Shown: positions 9,075-17,014 of the stretch, piece after piece | How the letters are laid out: each line of letters opens with the position of its first letter | Numbering within the stretch: position 1 is the first letter of the stretch | DNA from: Mycolicibacillus parakoreensis | GTDB lineage: Bacteria > Actinomycetota > Actinomycetes > Mycobacteriales > Mycobacteriaceae | Reading direction: 5' to 3' | Length of the DNA: 64,000 nt | Assembly: GCF_022370835.2 (NCBI RefSeq) | Contig: NZ_CP092365.1 | Coordinates: 2,790,001-2,854,000 of the forward strand | Position numbers and translations under genes: made by a program | Notes under the pieces: model-generated | The model's input: the letters and a program-made list of their open reading frames with translations, nothing else | Told to the model about the DNA's origin: nothing | Database searches by the model: none

Positions 9075-9811
9075 CCACCTGGCACCTGTGGTGGTGGGTG
9101 ATCTTGCCCTACATCTCGATCGCGGTGTTCGTCGTCGGCCACATCTGGCGGTGGCGCTACGACCAGTTCGGCTGGACCAGCCGCTCCACCCAGCTGCAGG
9201 AGCAGCGGATCCTCAAATGGGGGGCACCGCTGTTCCACTACTCGGCGCTGGCCGCGATCGCCGGGCACGCGATGGGGATTTTGGTCCCGAAGTCGTTCAC
9301 CGACTGGATCGGCATCCCCGAGACCTTCTACCAGGATGTCTCGGCGGTCGCCGGATCGGCCGCGGCGATCGGGGTGCTCGCCGGCAGCGCGCTGTTGACG
9401 TTTCGCCGGGTCGCCGTGCCGCGGGTGCGCGCGACCACCAGCCCGGTGGACTACCTGGCGCTGATCCTGTTGGGCGTCATCGTGCTGTTGGGTATCTGGC
9501 TGACCCTGGGCATCCAGGACACCTCGCACTACGAGTATCGCGACACCGTCGGGGTGTGGTTTCGCAGCCTGTTCGCCCTGCATCCCAACGTCGCGGTGAT
9601 CATGGATGCGCCGCTGATGTACCGGGTGCACGCGATCGCGGCGTGGGCGATCTTCCTGGTCTGGCCGTTCAGCCGGCTGGTGCATGCGTGGAGCTATCCG
9701 CTGTGGTACCTGTGGCGGCCCTACATCGTCATGCGCCACAGCGCACCGCGGTTGCCGCAGGAGCCCGGCACCGGCGGGCGGCGGTGGCGCAAGATCGGGG
9801 TGCGTTACTGA
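9062..9811 (+). CDS. narI: Respiratory nitrate reductase, gamma subunit NarI
   Basis: Membrane-bound cytochrome b subunit of 249 residues that takes electrons from menaquinol and passes them to NarH. The four heme-ligand histidines are visible with the family spacings: His59/His69 (10 apart) in the second membrane segment and His190/His208 (18 apart) in the last. About five membrane helices are expected. The GTG start at 9062 lies inside the end of narJ after GGGAGCAG. It is the last gene of the nar operon; its stop overlaps by 7 bp with a convergent minus-strand gene. No narK transporter or narLX regulator lies in the window. Confidence 0.96.
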   Translation: MPHITTWHLWWWVILPYISIAVFVVGHIWRWRYDQFGWTSRSTQLQEQRILKWGAPLFHYSALAAIAGHAMGILVPKSFTDWIGIPETFYQDVSAVAGSAAAIGVLAGSALLTFRRVAVPRVRATTSPVDYLALILLGVIVLLGIWLTLGIQDTSHYEYRDTVGVWFRSLFALHPNVAVIMDAPLMYRVHAIAAWAIFLVWPFSRLVHAWSYPLWYLWRPYIVMRHSAPRLPQEPGTGGRRWRKIGVRY

Positions 9812-10941
9812 GGGGGCGAGGCCTCGGTGCCCGCCTCGTGGGCGTGCCTGCCGGGCAGACCGCTTTCGCCGCGGCTTCGGCGCGACAGGAGCACCTGCCA
9901 GACCGGCGCCACGACGCCGCCGAACGTCATTACCGCCCCGATCGGCGGAGCGCTGTCGAGCACCGCGACACCGGCGACAGCGATCAATAAGCCGTTCACC
10001 ACGAACGCGGGCGTGCTCCACCACCGTTCAGGACCCAACAGCCCGGCCACCACGGTGGGATCGGTGCGGCACAGACGCAACACCCGCCCTGCGCCCGCCG
10101 CCATCATGGCGAGAATCAACGCCAGGGCCGCGAAGAAGAACCCCATCCGCGTCGGCAACTCCGGTTCCGGGGCCGCGAATGTACCGACCGCGATCACGCC
10201 GAAAAAGCCGGCGGCCAGAGCGCTCAGGCCCGCGCCGATCCGCCACGGTATCGGGTTGACCGGGTGTGGGGCCGGTTCCGCCAAGGCGGCGGAGGCGACC
10301 TCGTCGCCCGCCGTCGGCGCCGTCGGCGCCGTCGGGGGCGGCAGGACAAGAAGCAGCGCGGCGGTTTCGTCGAGGACGAGGGCGCCGGTGCGCATGCTTG
10401 CCGCGATACCGTTGTACACTAGATCCCACAGCCGTTGGTTCCGTTGGGCCAGAGTCAGATCCAGGCTGTGGACGGAACGGCCCGCCGAATCGGCGAACGA
10501 GATGTCGCTGCCGTTGACGGTGACGTCGCTGAGTTCGTACAGGCTCACCCAGGACTTGCCCTGCTGCAGCCACTGAGCACCGGCCAGCAGCCACTCCCGT
10601 GACCCGATCAACCGCCAGCACAGCGTGGCGAGCGTGCCGACGGTGACGACCAACGCTACGGGGTGCTCGCGGACCGACAGACCGCCGCCCCACCAGATCA
10701 ATGCGGCGACAACCCCCGCCGCGAGCGACAGCGCGATCGCGAGGTCACACCAGAATTGCCGCCGCGGGGTGGTCACCCACTCCAGCGGTGGGCCCCACAG
10801 CTCCTGTGGGGGAAGGGCATACCGGGGTTTCCCCAACGGTCGTACCGTCGCGGCCGTCCCCTCGTAAACGCGGGGCGCCCGAGGCGGTCGCGGCAGGCCG
10901 GTTTGACGGTCGGGCGCAGTGGGTTGCGGCCACGCCGTCAT
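9805..10941 (-). CDS. Hypothetical membrane protein (four putative TM segments)
   Basis: I do not recognise this 378-residue protein. It has a Pro-rich cytosolic-looking N-terminus (about 1-60), a pair of hydrophobic segments (about 66-110), a hydrophilic middle (about 115-230, including a poly-Pro/Ala-Thr stretch PPPTAPTAPTA) and a second hydrophobic region with two or three segments (about 235-345). The tail is charged. ATG 10939-10941 overlaps the stop of the upstream minus-strand gene by 4 bp, so the two form an operon. The protein part SWVSLYELSDVTVNGSDISFADSAGR looks like a small beta domain, which suggests a PH-like or ligand-binding module between membrane pairs; this is inference. 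Base composition is slightly less GC-biased than in the flanking nar genes. Confidence 0.7.
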   Translation of the reverse strand: MTAWPQPTAPDRQTGLPRPPRAPRVYEGTAATVRPLGKPRYALPPQELWGPPLEWVTTPRRQFWCDLAIALSLAAGVVAALIWWGGGLSVREHPVALVVTVGTLATLCWRLIGSREWLLAGAQWLQQGKSWVSLYELSDVTVNGSDISFADSAGRSVHSLDLTLAQRNQRLWDLVYNGIAASMRTGALVLDETAALLLVLPPPTAPTAPTAGDEVASAALAEPAPHPVNPIPWRIGAGLSALAAGFFGVIAVGTFAAPEPELPTRMGFFFAALALILAMMAAGAGRVLRLCRTDPTVVAGLLGPERWWSTPAFVVNGLLIAVAGVAVLDSAPPIGAVMTFGGVVAPVWQVLLSRRSRGESGLPGRHAHEAGTEASPPQ

Positions 10942-11300
10942 TGCGGGTGGTCGCCTCCATCGAGCGGCCCACCCGCCGCTGCGCTGAACTGCCAGTTGTC
11001 CGGGTTGCGCTGCGAGTACACCACCGGGCGCAACTCACCCATCTTCGGCCAGTCCGCGACGTCGACGGCGGTGCGTCGATACACCGAGTACTCACTGACC
11101 GTCGGCCCGTTGATCACCCCGGCGAGGGTGACGTACTGCTCACCGGTGACGTCGTCGGGGCGCGGGCTCACTCCGGTGATCAGCAGCGTGCCCTCCTGGG
11201 CGTCGGAGGGTCGCCGCCATTTTTTGAGCAGTGGGGCGGCCAGCACCGCGATGGTCGCGATGATCAGCAGCAACACCCAGAAATCCCACACGCTGCCCAT
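10938..11300 (-). CDS. Hypothetical single-pass membrane protein
   Basis: Protein of 120 residues with one N-terminal hydrophobic segment (about residues 5-24, WDFWVLLLIIATIAVLAAPLL) followed by KKWRR. This predicts an N-out/C-in or signal-anchor topology with a roughly 90-residue soluble domain. I do not recognise the family. The start ATG (minus strand 11298-11300) has no purine-rich ribosome-binding site upstream, so the message may be leaderless. The downstream gene overlaps by 4 bp and encodes a larger membrane protein, so the two probably act together. The divergent neighbour is hisN, with 123 bp between the starts. Confidence 0.65.
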   Translation of the reverse strand: MGSVWDFWVLLLIIATIAVLAAPLLKKWRRPSDAQEGTLLITGVSPRPDDVTGEQYVTLAGVINGPTVSEYSVYRRTAVDVADWPKMGELRPVVYSQRNPDNWQFSAAAGGPLDGGDHPQ

Positions 11301-11423
11301 CCTAGGAGGTCAGCCCCGCAGCGGCCGGGGCGTTCGTGATAAGACTGCAGCCACAACCTGCGGCGACCACCCGAATCCACCCGTCCGGCGCGGGTCGCGG
11401 CACCACAGTGAGGAGCGGCACCG

Positions 11424-12221
11424 GTGAGTCCCACCCTGGACGCGGATGTGGCGCTGGCGTTAGAGCTGGCCGACCGGGCCGACGCGCTGACCGCCGACCG
11501 GTTCGGCGCCCAGGATCTGCGCATCGACACCAAACCGGATTTGACCCCCGTCACCGACGCCGACCGCGCCGTGGAGATGACGCTGCGCGACGCGCTGGCA
11601 CGCAGCCGCGCCGACGACGCCGTGCTCGGCGAGGAGTTCGGCGGTACCGCGGAATTCGCGGGGCGCCAGTGGGTGATCGACCCGATCGACGGGACCAAGA
11701 ACTTCGTGCGCGGTGTGCCGGTGTGGGCCACCCTGATCGCCCTGCTCGACGACGGGGTGCCGATCGTCGGGGTGGTCAGCGCCCCCGCGCTGGGGCGCCG
11801 GTGGTGGGCCGGGCGCGGACTGGGCGCGTTCGCCGTCGTCGGCACGGCGGCGCCGCGGCGCCTGGCGGTCTCGGCGGTCGCCGAGTTGTCGGCGGCCAGC
11901 CTGGCGTTCTCCAGCCTGGCCGGGTGGGCCGACCGCGGCGTCCGGGACCGCTTCGTGGCGCTGACCGACGCGGTGTGGCGGGTGCGCGGCTACGGCGACT
12001 TCTGGTCCTACTGTTTGCTCGCCGAGGGTGCGGTCGACATCGCCGCCGAACCGGAGGTGTCGTTGTGGGATCTGGCCGCCCTCGACATCCTGGTGCGCGA
12101 GGCCGGCGGGATGTTCACCGACCTGGCCGGCGAGCCGGGTCCGCACGGCGGCAGTGCGGTGGCCAGCAACACCCTGCTCCACGAGCCGGTGTTGCGTCGG
12201 CTCACCACGCCGTCGCCCTGA
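11424..12221 (+). CDS. hisN: Histidinol-phosphatase HisN (inositol monophosphatase family)
   Basis: Mg-dependent phosphatase of 265 residues that performs the histidinol-phosphate dephosphorylation step of histidine biosynthesis in actinobacteria. The family metal site is visible as GEE at residues 69-71 and DPIDGTKNF at 86-94 (Asp86, Asp89), and the C-terminal signature [15 protein letters not shown] is present. GTG start at 11424. In M. tuberculosis the orthologue (Rv3137, from memory) lies directly upstream of the fadE24/fadE23 pair, as here. Inositol-phosphate or CysQ-type activity is the alternative within this superfamily; the context favours HisN. Confidence 0.85.
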   Translation: MSPTLDADVALALELADRADALTADRFGAQDLRIDTKPDLTPVTDADRAVEMTLRDALARSRADDAVLGEEFGGTAEFAGRQWVIDPIDGTKNFVRGVPVWATLIALLDDGVPIVGVVSAPALGRRWWAGRGLGAFAVVGTAAPRRLAVSAVAELSAASLAFSSLAGWADRGVRDRFVALTDAVWRVRGYGDFWSYCLLAEGAVDIAAEPEVSLWDLAALDILVREAGGMFTDLAGEPGPHGGSAVASNTLLHEPVLRRLTTPSP

Positions 12222-12266
12222 GCTCGCCCGCCCCGGCGCCGCCGAGGAGCCGAGGGCATCGAGGCG

Positions 12267-12309
12267 CACGTTTGCGTGCGTCTGGGGCGGGCTTTCGCAC
12301 GTAAACGTG
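12267..12309 (+). terminator. Strong stem-loop after hisN
   Basis: CACGTTTGCGTGCG (12267-12280) and CGCACGTAAACGTG (12296-12309) pair over 14 bp with one position that is G-U in RNA, with a 15-base loop. It begins 46 bases after the hisN stop and lies before the fadE24 promoter region. There is no U-run. It could terminate hisN or be a copy of a dispersed palindromic element. Confidence 0.55.
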
Positions 12310-12368
12310 AGTTTCGAGGGCACACCGCATCCGCCGCCCGCGTGTGAGGTGCGTTACAAAGCTCGTAC

Positions 12369-12384
12369 CTTACTCCGGAGTAAG
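12369..12384. promoter_or_regulatory. Perfect 16-bp palindrome, probable TetR-type operator upstream of fadE24
   Basis: CTTACTCCGGAGTAAG is a perfect inverted repeat. Including flanks (12366-12387) it extends to 22 bp with one mismatched pair. It ends 49 bases before the ATG of the acyl-CoA dehydrogenase gene at 12434, in a locally AT-richer region. The length and symmetry fit a dimeric TetR-family repressor; which regulator binds is unknown. Confidence 0.6.
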
Positions 12385-12433
12385 ATAGCGTCTAGCGCAC
12401 TGTCCCCTTCGAGCTCGTCACGTGAGGCTGTCG

Positions 12434-13834
12434 ATGACCAACACCGCACCGGAATCCACCGGCTCCCCCCAACGCCGCCGCAAGTCCGGCCACGAAAGCG
12501 CCGTGGGAAAGCGGACGCGCAAGCGCACCGCCACCGACATCGGCCTGGCGGTGATCACCCCGATCGTCGGCCAGGAATTCCTCGACAAATACAAGCTGCG
12601 GGACCCGCTCAACCGGGCGTTGCGCTACGGGATCAAGCAGACGTTCTCGGTCGCCGGGGCCACCAGCCGCCAGTTCAAACGCGTCAAGGGACTGACCGGC
12701 GGGCCCACCCGGCTGAAGGCGGGCGGCGGGCGCGACTACTTCGACCTCACCCCCGACGAGGACCAGCAGCTCATCGTCGACACGGTCAACGAGTTCGCCG
12801 AGGAGGTGCTGCGTCCGGCGGCGCTCGACGCCGACGAGGCGGCCGGCTACCCGCCGGAGCTGATCGGCAGGGCCGCCGAACTGGGCATCACCGCGGTGAA
12901 CATCCCCGAGAACTTCGACGGCATCGCCGAACGCCGCTCCAGCGTCACCACCGTGCTGGTGGCCGAGGCGCTGGCCTACGGCGACATGGGGCTGGCCCTG
13001 CCGATCCTGGCCCCCGGCGGGGTCGCCGCGGCCCTGACCCACTGGGGCAGCGCCGACCAGCAGGGCACCTACCTGGGCGAGTTCGCCGGGGCGAACGTAC
13101 CCCAGGCCTGCGTGGCGATCGCCGAACCGCAGCCGCTGTTCGACCCGACCAACCTGCAGACCACCGCCACCCGCACCCCGAGCGGCTACCGGCTCGACGG
13201 GGTGAAGTCCCTGGTCCCGGCCGCCGCCGACGCGGAGCTGTTCATCGTCGGCGCGCAGCTCAACGGCAAGCCGGCGCTGTTCCTCGTCGAGTCGTCGACC
13301 GAGGGGCTTGCCGTCAGGGCCGACCCCTCGATGGGGCTGCGCGCCGCCGCGCTCGGGCAGGTCGAGCTCAACGGCGTCCGGGTGCCGCTGACGGCCCGGC
13401 TCGGCGAGGACGCGGCCACCGACGAGGACTACTCCGAGGCGCTGGCGCTGTCGCGGCTGGGCTGGGCGGCGCTGGCGGTGGGCACCAGCCACGCCGTGCT
13501 CGACTACGTGGTGCCCTACGTCAAGGAACGGGAGGCCTTCGGCGAACCGATCGCCAACCGGCAGGCGGTGGCGTTCATGTGCGCCAACATCGCCATCGAA
13601 CTCGACGGTCTGCGGATGATCACCTGGCGGGGCGCCGCACGCGCCGACCAGGGCTTCTCGTTCGCCCGCGAGGCCGCACTGGCCAAACGCCTCGGCGCCG
13701 ACAAGGGCATGCAGATCGGCCTGGACGGGGTGCAACTGCTCGGCGGGCACGGCTACGTCAAGGAGCACCCGGTGGAGCGCTGGTACCGCGATCTGCGCGC
13801 CCTCGGCGTCGCCGAAGGCGTGGTGTTGATCTAG
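12434..13834 (+). CDS. fadE24: Acyl-CoA dehydrogenase, FadE24-like
   Basis: Flavin-dependent acyl-CoA dehydrogenase of 466 residues. A basic 30-residue N-terminus and a region unlike short acyl-CoA dehydrogenases (about 35-95) precede the catalytic core, which runs from about residue 98 (FDLTPDEDQQLIVDTV). The C-terminal FAD/tetramer motif LLGGHGYVKEHPVERWYRDLR is present, but the chain ends at AEGVVLI without the usual ExGTxxI segment. I chose ATG 12434 because GTGAGG lies 6 bases upstream; a GTG at 12422 in the same frame is possible. Its synteny with hisN and fadE23 supports the name. Adjacent mycobacterial fadE genes often encode alpha2beta2 heterotetramers, so it probably pairs with the next gene product. 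Confidence 0.85.
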   Translation: MTNTAPESTGSPQRRRKSGHESAVGKRTRKRTATDIGLAVITPIVGQEFLDKYKLRDPLNRALRYGIKQTFSVAGATSRQFKRVKGLTGGPTRLKAGGGRDYFDLTPDEDQQLIVDTVNEFAEEVLRPAALDADEAAGYPPELIGRAAELGITAVNIPENFDGIAERRSSVTTVLVAEALAYGDMGLALPILAPGGVAAALTHWGSADQQGTYLGEFAGANVPQACVAIAEPQPLFDPTNLQTTATRTPSGYRLDGVKSLVPAAADAELFIVGAQLNGKPALFLVESSTEGLAVRADPSMGLRAAALGQVELNGVRVPLTARLGEDAATDEDYSEALALSRLGWAALAVGTSHAVLDYVVPYVKEREAFGEPIANRQAVAFMCANIAIELDGLRMITWRGAARADQGFSFAREAALAKRLGADKGMQIGLDGVQLLGGHGYVKEHPVERWYRDLRALGVAEGVVLI

Positions 13835-13911
13835 GCGCTGATCGCTCAGGCCCGATGTAAGTCCCGATCCCCCAGTCCCCCGCCCCGCGTCACCGATCCG
13901 AAAGAACCGTC

Positions 13912-15120
13912 ATGGCAATCAACCTGGAAATACCCCGCAAACTGCAGAGCGTCATCGAGAAGGCGCACCAGGGTGCGGCGGAGATGTTGCGCCCGATCTC
14001 ACGCAAATACGACCTCGCCGAACACGCCTACCCGGTCGAACTCGACACCCTGGCCGACCTGTTCGAGGGCGTCTCGGAGGCCGGTGCGTTCGCAATGGCC
14101 GGCGCCGAAGCCTTCCGCGACACCGAGGACACCGGCAAAAACCGCAACGGCGCCAACATGTCCGCACTGGTCAACGCCCTGGAGATCAGCTGGGGCGACG
14201 TGGGCCTGCTGCTCTCGGTGCCCTACCAGGGTCTGGGCAACGCGGCGATCTCCGGGGTCGCCACCGACGAGCAGCTCCAGCGCCTCGGCAAGGTGTGGGC
14301 GGCGATGGCCATCACCGAACCCGGATTCGGCTCGGATTCGGCGGCGGTGACCACCACCGCCACCCTCGACGGCGACGAGTACGTGATCAACGGCGAGAAG
14401 ATCTTCGTCACCGCCGGGTCGCGGGCCAGCCACATCGTGGTGTGGGCCTCGCTGGACCGCTCCAAGGGCCGCGCGGCGATCAAGTCGTTCATCGTGCCGC
14501 GCGAGCACCCGGGCGTCACGGTGGAACGGCTGGAGAAGAAACTCGGCATCAAGGCCTCCGACACCGCGGTGATCCGGTTCGACGACGCCCGCATCCCCAA
14601 GGACAACCTGCTGGGCAGTCCCGAGATCAACACCGAGAAGAGTTTCTCCGGGGTGATGGAGACCTTCGACAACACCCGCCCGATCGTCGCGGCGATGGCC
14701 GTCGGGGTGGGCCGCGCGGCACTGGAGGAGCTGCGCACGCTGCTCACCGAGGCCGGCGTGGAGATCAGCTACGACAAACCGTCGCACGCCCAGAGCGCAC
14801 CGGCGGCGGAGTTTCTGCGGATGGAGGCCGACTGGGAGGCCGGCTACCTGCTCACGCTGCGGTCGGCGTGGCAGGCCGACAACAACATCCCCAACTCCAA
14901 AGAGGCCTCGATGGGCAAGGCCAAGGCGGCCCGGGTCGCCAGCGACATCACCCTCAAGGCCGTCGAGATGGCCGGGACCACCGGGTATTCCGAACAGATG
15001 CTGTTGGAGAAATGGGCCCGGGACTCCAAGATCCTCGACATCTTCGAAGGCACCCAGCAGATCCAGCAGCTGGTGGTGGCGCGTCGGCTCCTGGAACTAT
15101 CCTCGGCTGAACTGAAGTAG
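13912..15120 (+). CDS. fadE23: Acyl-CoA dehydrogenase, FadE23-like
   Basis: Acyl-CoA dehydrogenase of 402 residues that catalyses alpha,beta-dehydrogenation of an acyl-CoA with FAD. It has the FAD-binding segments AITEPGFGSDSAAVTTTA (about 143-160) and INGEKIFVTAGSRA, and the C-terminal IFEGTQQIQQL segment with the Glu-Gly-Thr signature that the FadE24-like partner lacks. ATG 13912 follows AAAGAACCGTC, a weak ribosome-binding site. It lies 77 bp after the FadE24-like gene in the same orientation, so the two should be co-expressed from the palindromic promoter region. The physiological substrate is not deducible from sequence. Confidence 0.88.
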   Translation: MAINLEIPRKLQSVIEKAHQGAAEMLRPISRKYDLAEHAYPVELDTLADLFEGVSEAGAFAMAGAEAFRDTEDTGKNRNGANMSALVNALEISWGDVGLLLSVPYQGLGNAAISGVATDEQLQRLGKVWAAMAITEPGFGSDSAAVTTTATLDGDEYVINGEKIFVTAGSRASHIVVWASLDRSKGRAAIKSFIVPREHPGVTVERLEKKLGIKASDTAVIRFDDARIPKDNLLGSPEINTEKSFSGVMETFDNTRPIVAAMAVGVGRAALEELRTLLTEAGVEISYDKPSHAQSAPAAEFLRMEADWEAGYLLTLRSAWQADNNIPNSKEASMGKAKAARVASDITLKAVEMAGTTGYSEQMLLEKWARDSKILDIFEGTQQIQQLVVARRLLELSSAELK

Positions 15121-15139
15121 CAACGACAGCGAGGCCCCC

Positions 15140-16843
15140 ATGCTCGATCCAGCCGTCCAGCACCGCATCGATCAGGCACTGGACGAGTTGGTGGCCGGGG
15201 AGCGCGCCTGGGCCGAGCAGTCGCTCACCGACCGGCGCGACCTGCTCGATCAGGTGCGACACCGCACCGCTGAGTACGGACCGGCGTGGATCGAGGCGGC
15301 CACCGCCATCAAGGGCCTGGACGCGGACTCGCCGCTGGTCGGCGAGGAATGGATCTCCGGGCCGTATGCGCTGGCCGTCGCCGCCGGCGCACTCGCCGAG
15401 AGCCTGGCCAAACTCGCCGACGGCAAGAGCCCGCTGGACGGTGCGACCTTCACCACCACCCCGAGCGGGCAGACGGCCGTGTCGGTGCTGCCGGTCAGCG
15501 TCTTCGATCACCTGCTGCTCTCCGGCTTCTCCGCGCAGGTCTGGCTGCAGCCGGGCATCGACGGTGACCGCGCGCTGCGCGACGCCGGTCTGGCCCAGCA
15601 CAACCCGGCCGCCACCGGTGGCGTGGGCGCGGTGCTCGGCGCGGGCAACATCTTCTCCATCGCCCCGCTGGACACCCTCTATGAGCTCATCGCCCACAAC
15701 CGGGTGGTGGCGCTGAAACTCAATCCCCTCACCGATCCGTTGCGCCCGGTGCTCACCGACGTGCTCGCCCCGCTGATCGACCTCGGTGCGGTGCGCATCC
15801 TCACCGGCGGCGCCGACGTCGGCGACTACCTGGTGCACCACCGGTCGGTCAGCCACGTCCACATGACCGGCAGCGCCGCCACCCACGACGCGATCGTGTT
15901 CGGCACCGGCGCCGAGGGCGCCGAACGCAAGGCCGCGAACCGGCCCCGGCTGACCACGCCGATGACCAGTGAGCTCGGCGGGGTGTCGCCGACGATCGTG
16001 CTGCCCGGGCAGTGGAGCGACGCCGACATCGACTTCCAAGCCCAACACGTGGTGACCCAGCGGCTGCACAACAACGGATACAACTGCATCGCCGCGCAGA
16101 CGATCGTGGTCTCCGCGCGTTGGCCGCAGCGCGAGCAGTTCCTCGCCGAGGTGCGTCGACAGCTCGACGCCGCCCCCGGCCGGCCCGCCTACTATCCCGG
16201 GTCCGACGACCGGGTCGCGAACGCGCAGCACAGCTACCCCGACGGGGTGCGTCTGGGCCCCGACAGCGGCCGCCTGCTGATCACCAACCCCGCCGATCGG
16301 GGCACACTGTTGCAGACCGAGTACTTCGCGCCGGTGCTCGGGGTGATCGAACTCGACAGCGACGGTGAGCAATTCGCCCTCGACGCCGCCCGGGTGGCCA
16401 ACACCGAGTTCACCGGAACCCTCGGCGTGAACATCATCGCCCACCCACACACCATCAACGACCTCGGTGCGACGTTCGACACCCTGGTGGAGAACCTGCG
16501 CTACGGCACGGTGGCGATCAACGCCTGGACCGGCGTGGGATACCTGACGCCGCACGCGACCTGGGGTGCGTTCCCCGGGCACAGCCCCGACGACGTACAG
16601 AGCGGAATCGGGGTGGTGCACAACGCCTTCCTCATCGCCGACCCGCAGCGCACCGTGGTGTACGGGCCGTTTCGCCCAACGCCGCGCTCACTGCTGGCCG
16701 GGGAGATGTCGTTGTCGCCCAAGCCGCCGTGGTTCGTCACCAACCGCACCGCGGCGACCACGGGGCGGTTGCTCACCGAGTTCGCCGCCGACCCGGGCTG
16801 GATGCGGCTGCCCGGGATCTTCGCCTCGGCGCTCCGGGGCTGA
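15140..16843 (+). CDS. Aldehyde dehydrogenase family protein
   Basis: Long aldehyde dehydrogenase of 567 residues; usual members have about 480-500, with PaaN-like proteins longer. The family residues are visible: the Glu in TSELGGVSPTIVLPG and the catalytic Cys in NNGYNCIAAQTIVV at about residue 315. The N-terminal 100 residues are unlike the standard family and form a helical extension. It starts 19 bp after fadE23, so it may belong to the same operon. An NAD(P)-linked oxidation of an aldehyde to an acid or CoA ester is expected; the substrate is unknown. A GC-rich hairpin follows at 16941-16956. Confidence 0.82.
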   Translation: MLDPAVQHRIDQALDELVAGERAWAEQSLTDRRDLLDQVRHRTAEYGPAWIEAATAIKGLDADSPLVGEEWISGPYALAVAAGALAESLAKLADGKSPLDGATFTTTPSGQTAVSVLPVSVFDHLLLSGFSAQVWLQPGIDGDRALRDAGLAQHNPAATGGVGAVLGAGNIFSIAPLDTLYELIAHNRVVALKLNPLTDPLRPVLTDVLAPLIDLGAVRILTGGADVGDYLVHHRSVSHVHMTGSAATHDAIVFGTGAEGAERKAANRPRLTTPMTSELGGVSPTIVLPGQWSDADIDFQAQHVVTQRLHNNGYNCIAAQTIVVSARWPQREQFLAEVRRQLDAAPGRPAYYPGSDDRVANAQHSYPDGVRLGPDSGRLLITNPADRGTLLQTEYFAPVLGVIELDSDGEQFALDAARVANTEFTGTLGVNIIAHPHTINDLGATFDTLVENLRYGTVAINAWTGVGYLTPHATWGAFPGHSPDDVQSGIGVVHNAFLIADPQRTVVYGPFRPTPRSLLAGEMSLSPKPPWFVTNRTAATTGRLLTEFAADPGWMRLPGIFASALRG

Positions 16844-16940
16844 CGGGGCTGACCCGGGCTGCCCGGGGGCCGGCGCAGCGCCGAGGTGTCCGTTCCCTCC
16901 GGCAGGTGTCACCCGGGTGCCTCCTCGATGCCCGGGTCGC

Positions 16941-16956
16941 GGGGGCTTGCCCCCGG
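16941..16956 (+). terminator. Short GC-rich hairpin after the aldehyde dehydrogenase gene
   Basis: CGGGGGC (16941-16947), TT, GCCCCCG (16950-16956) is a perfect 7-bp stem with a minimal loop, about 100 bases after the stop codon. An A-rich tract follows rather than a T-run. It could be a terminator that separates the fadE/aldehyde dehydrogenase unit from the dioxygenase-like operon. Confidence 0.4.
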
Positions 16957-16966
16957 CCAAAACAAA

Positions 16967-16982
16967 AAGTAATGTTACTTTC
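16967..16982. promoter_or_regulatory. Palindromic operator candidate before the dioxygenase-like operon
   Basis: AAAGTAATGTTACTTT is a perfect inverted repeat (AAAGTAA-TG-TTACTTT) inside an AT-rich island of about 25 bases, 32 bases upstream of the ATG at 17015. It overlaps where a promoter must be. Its core differs from the operator at 12369-12384, although both contain GTAA/TTAC half-site elements. The TetR-family gene at 21466 in the same cluster is a natural candidate ligand. Confidence 0.55.
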
Positions 16983-17014
16983 AGTTCCGTAACCCCCTCA
17001 ACCCGGGAGACCCC

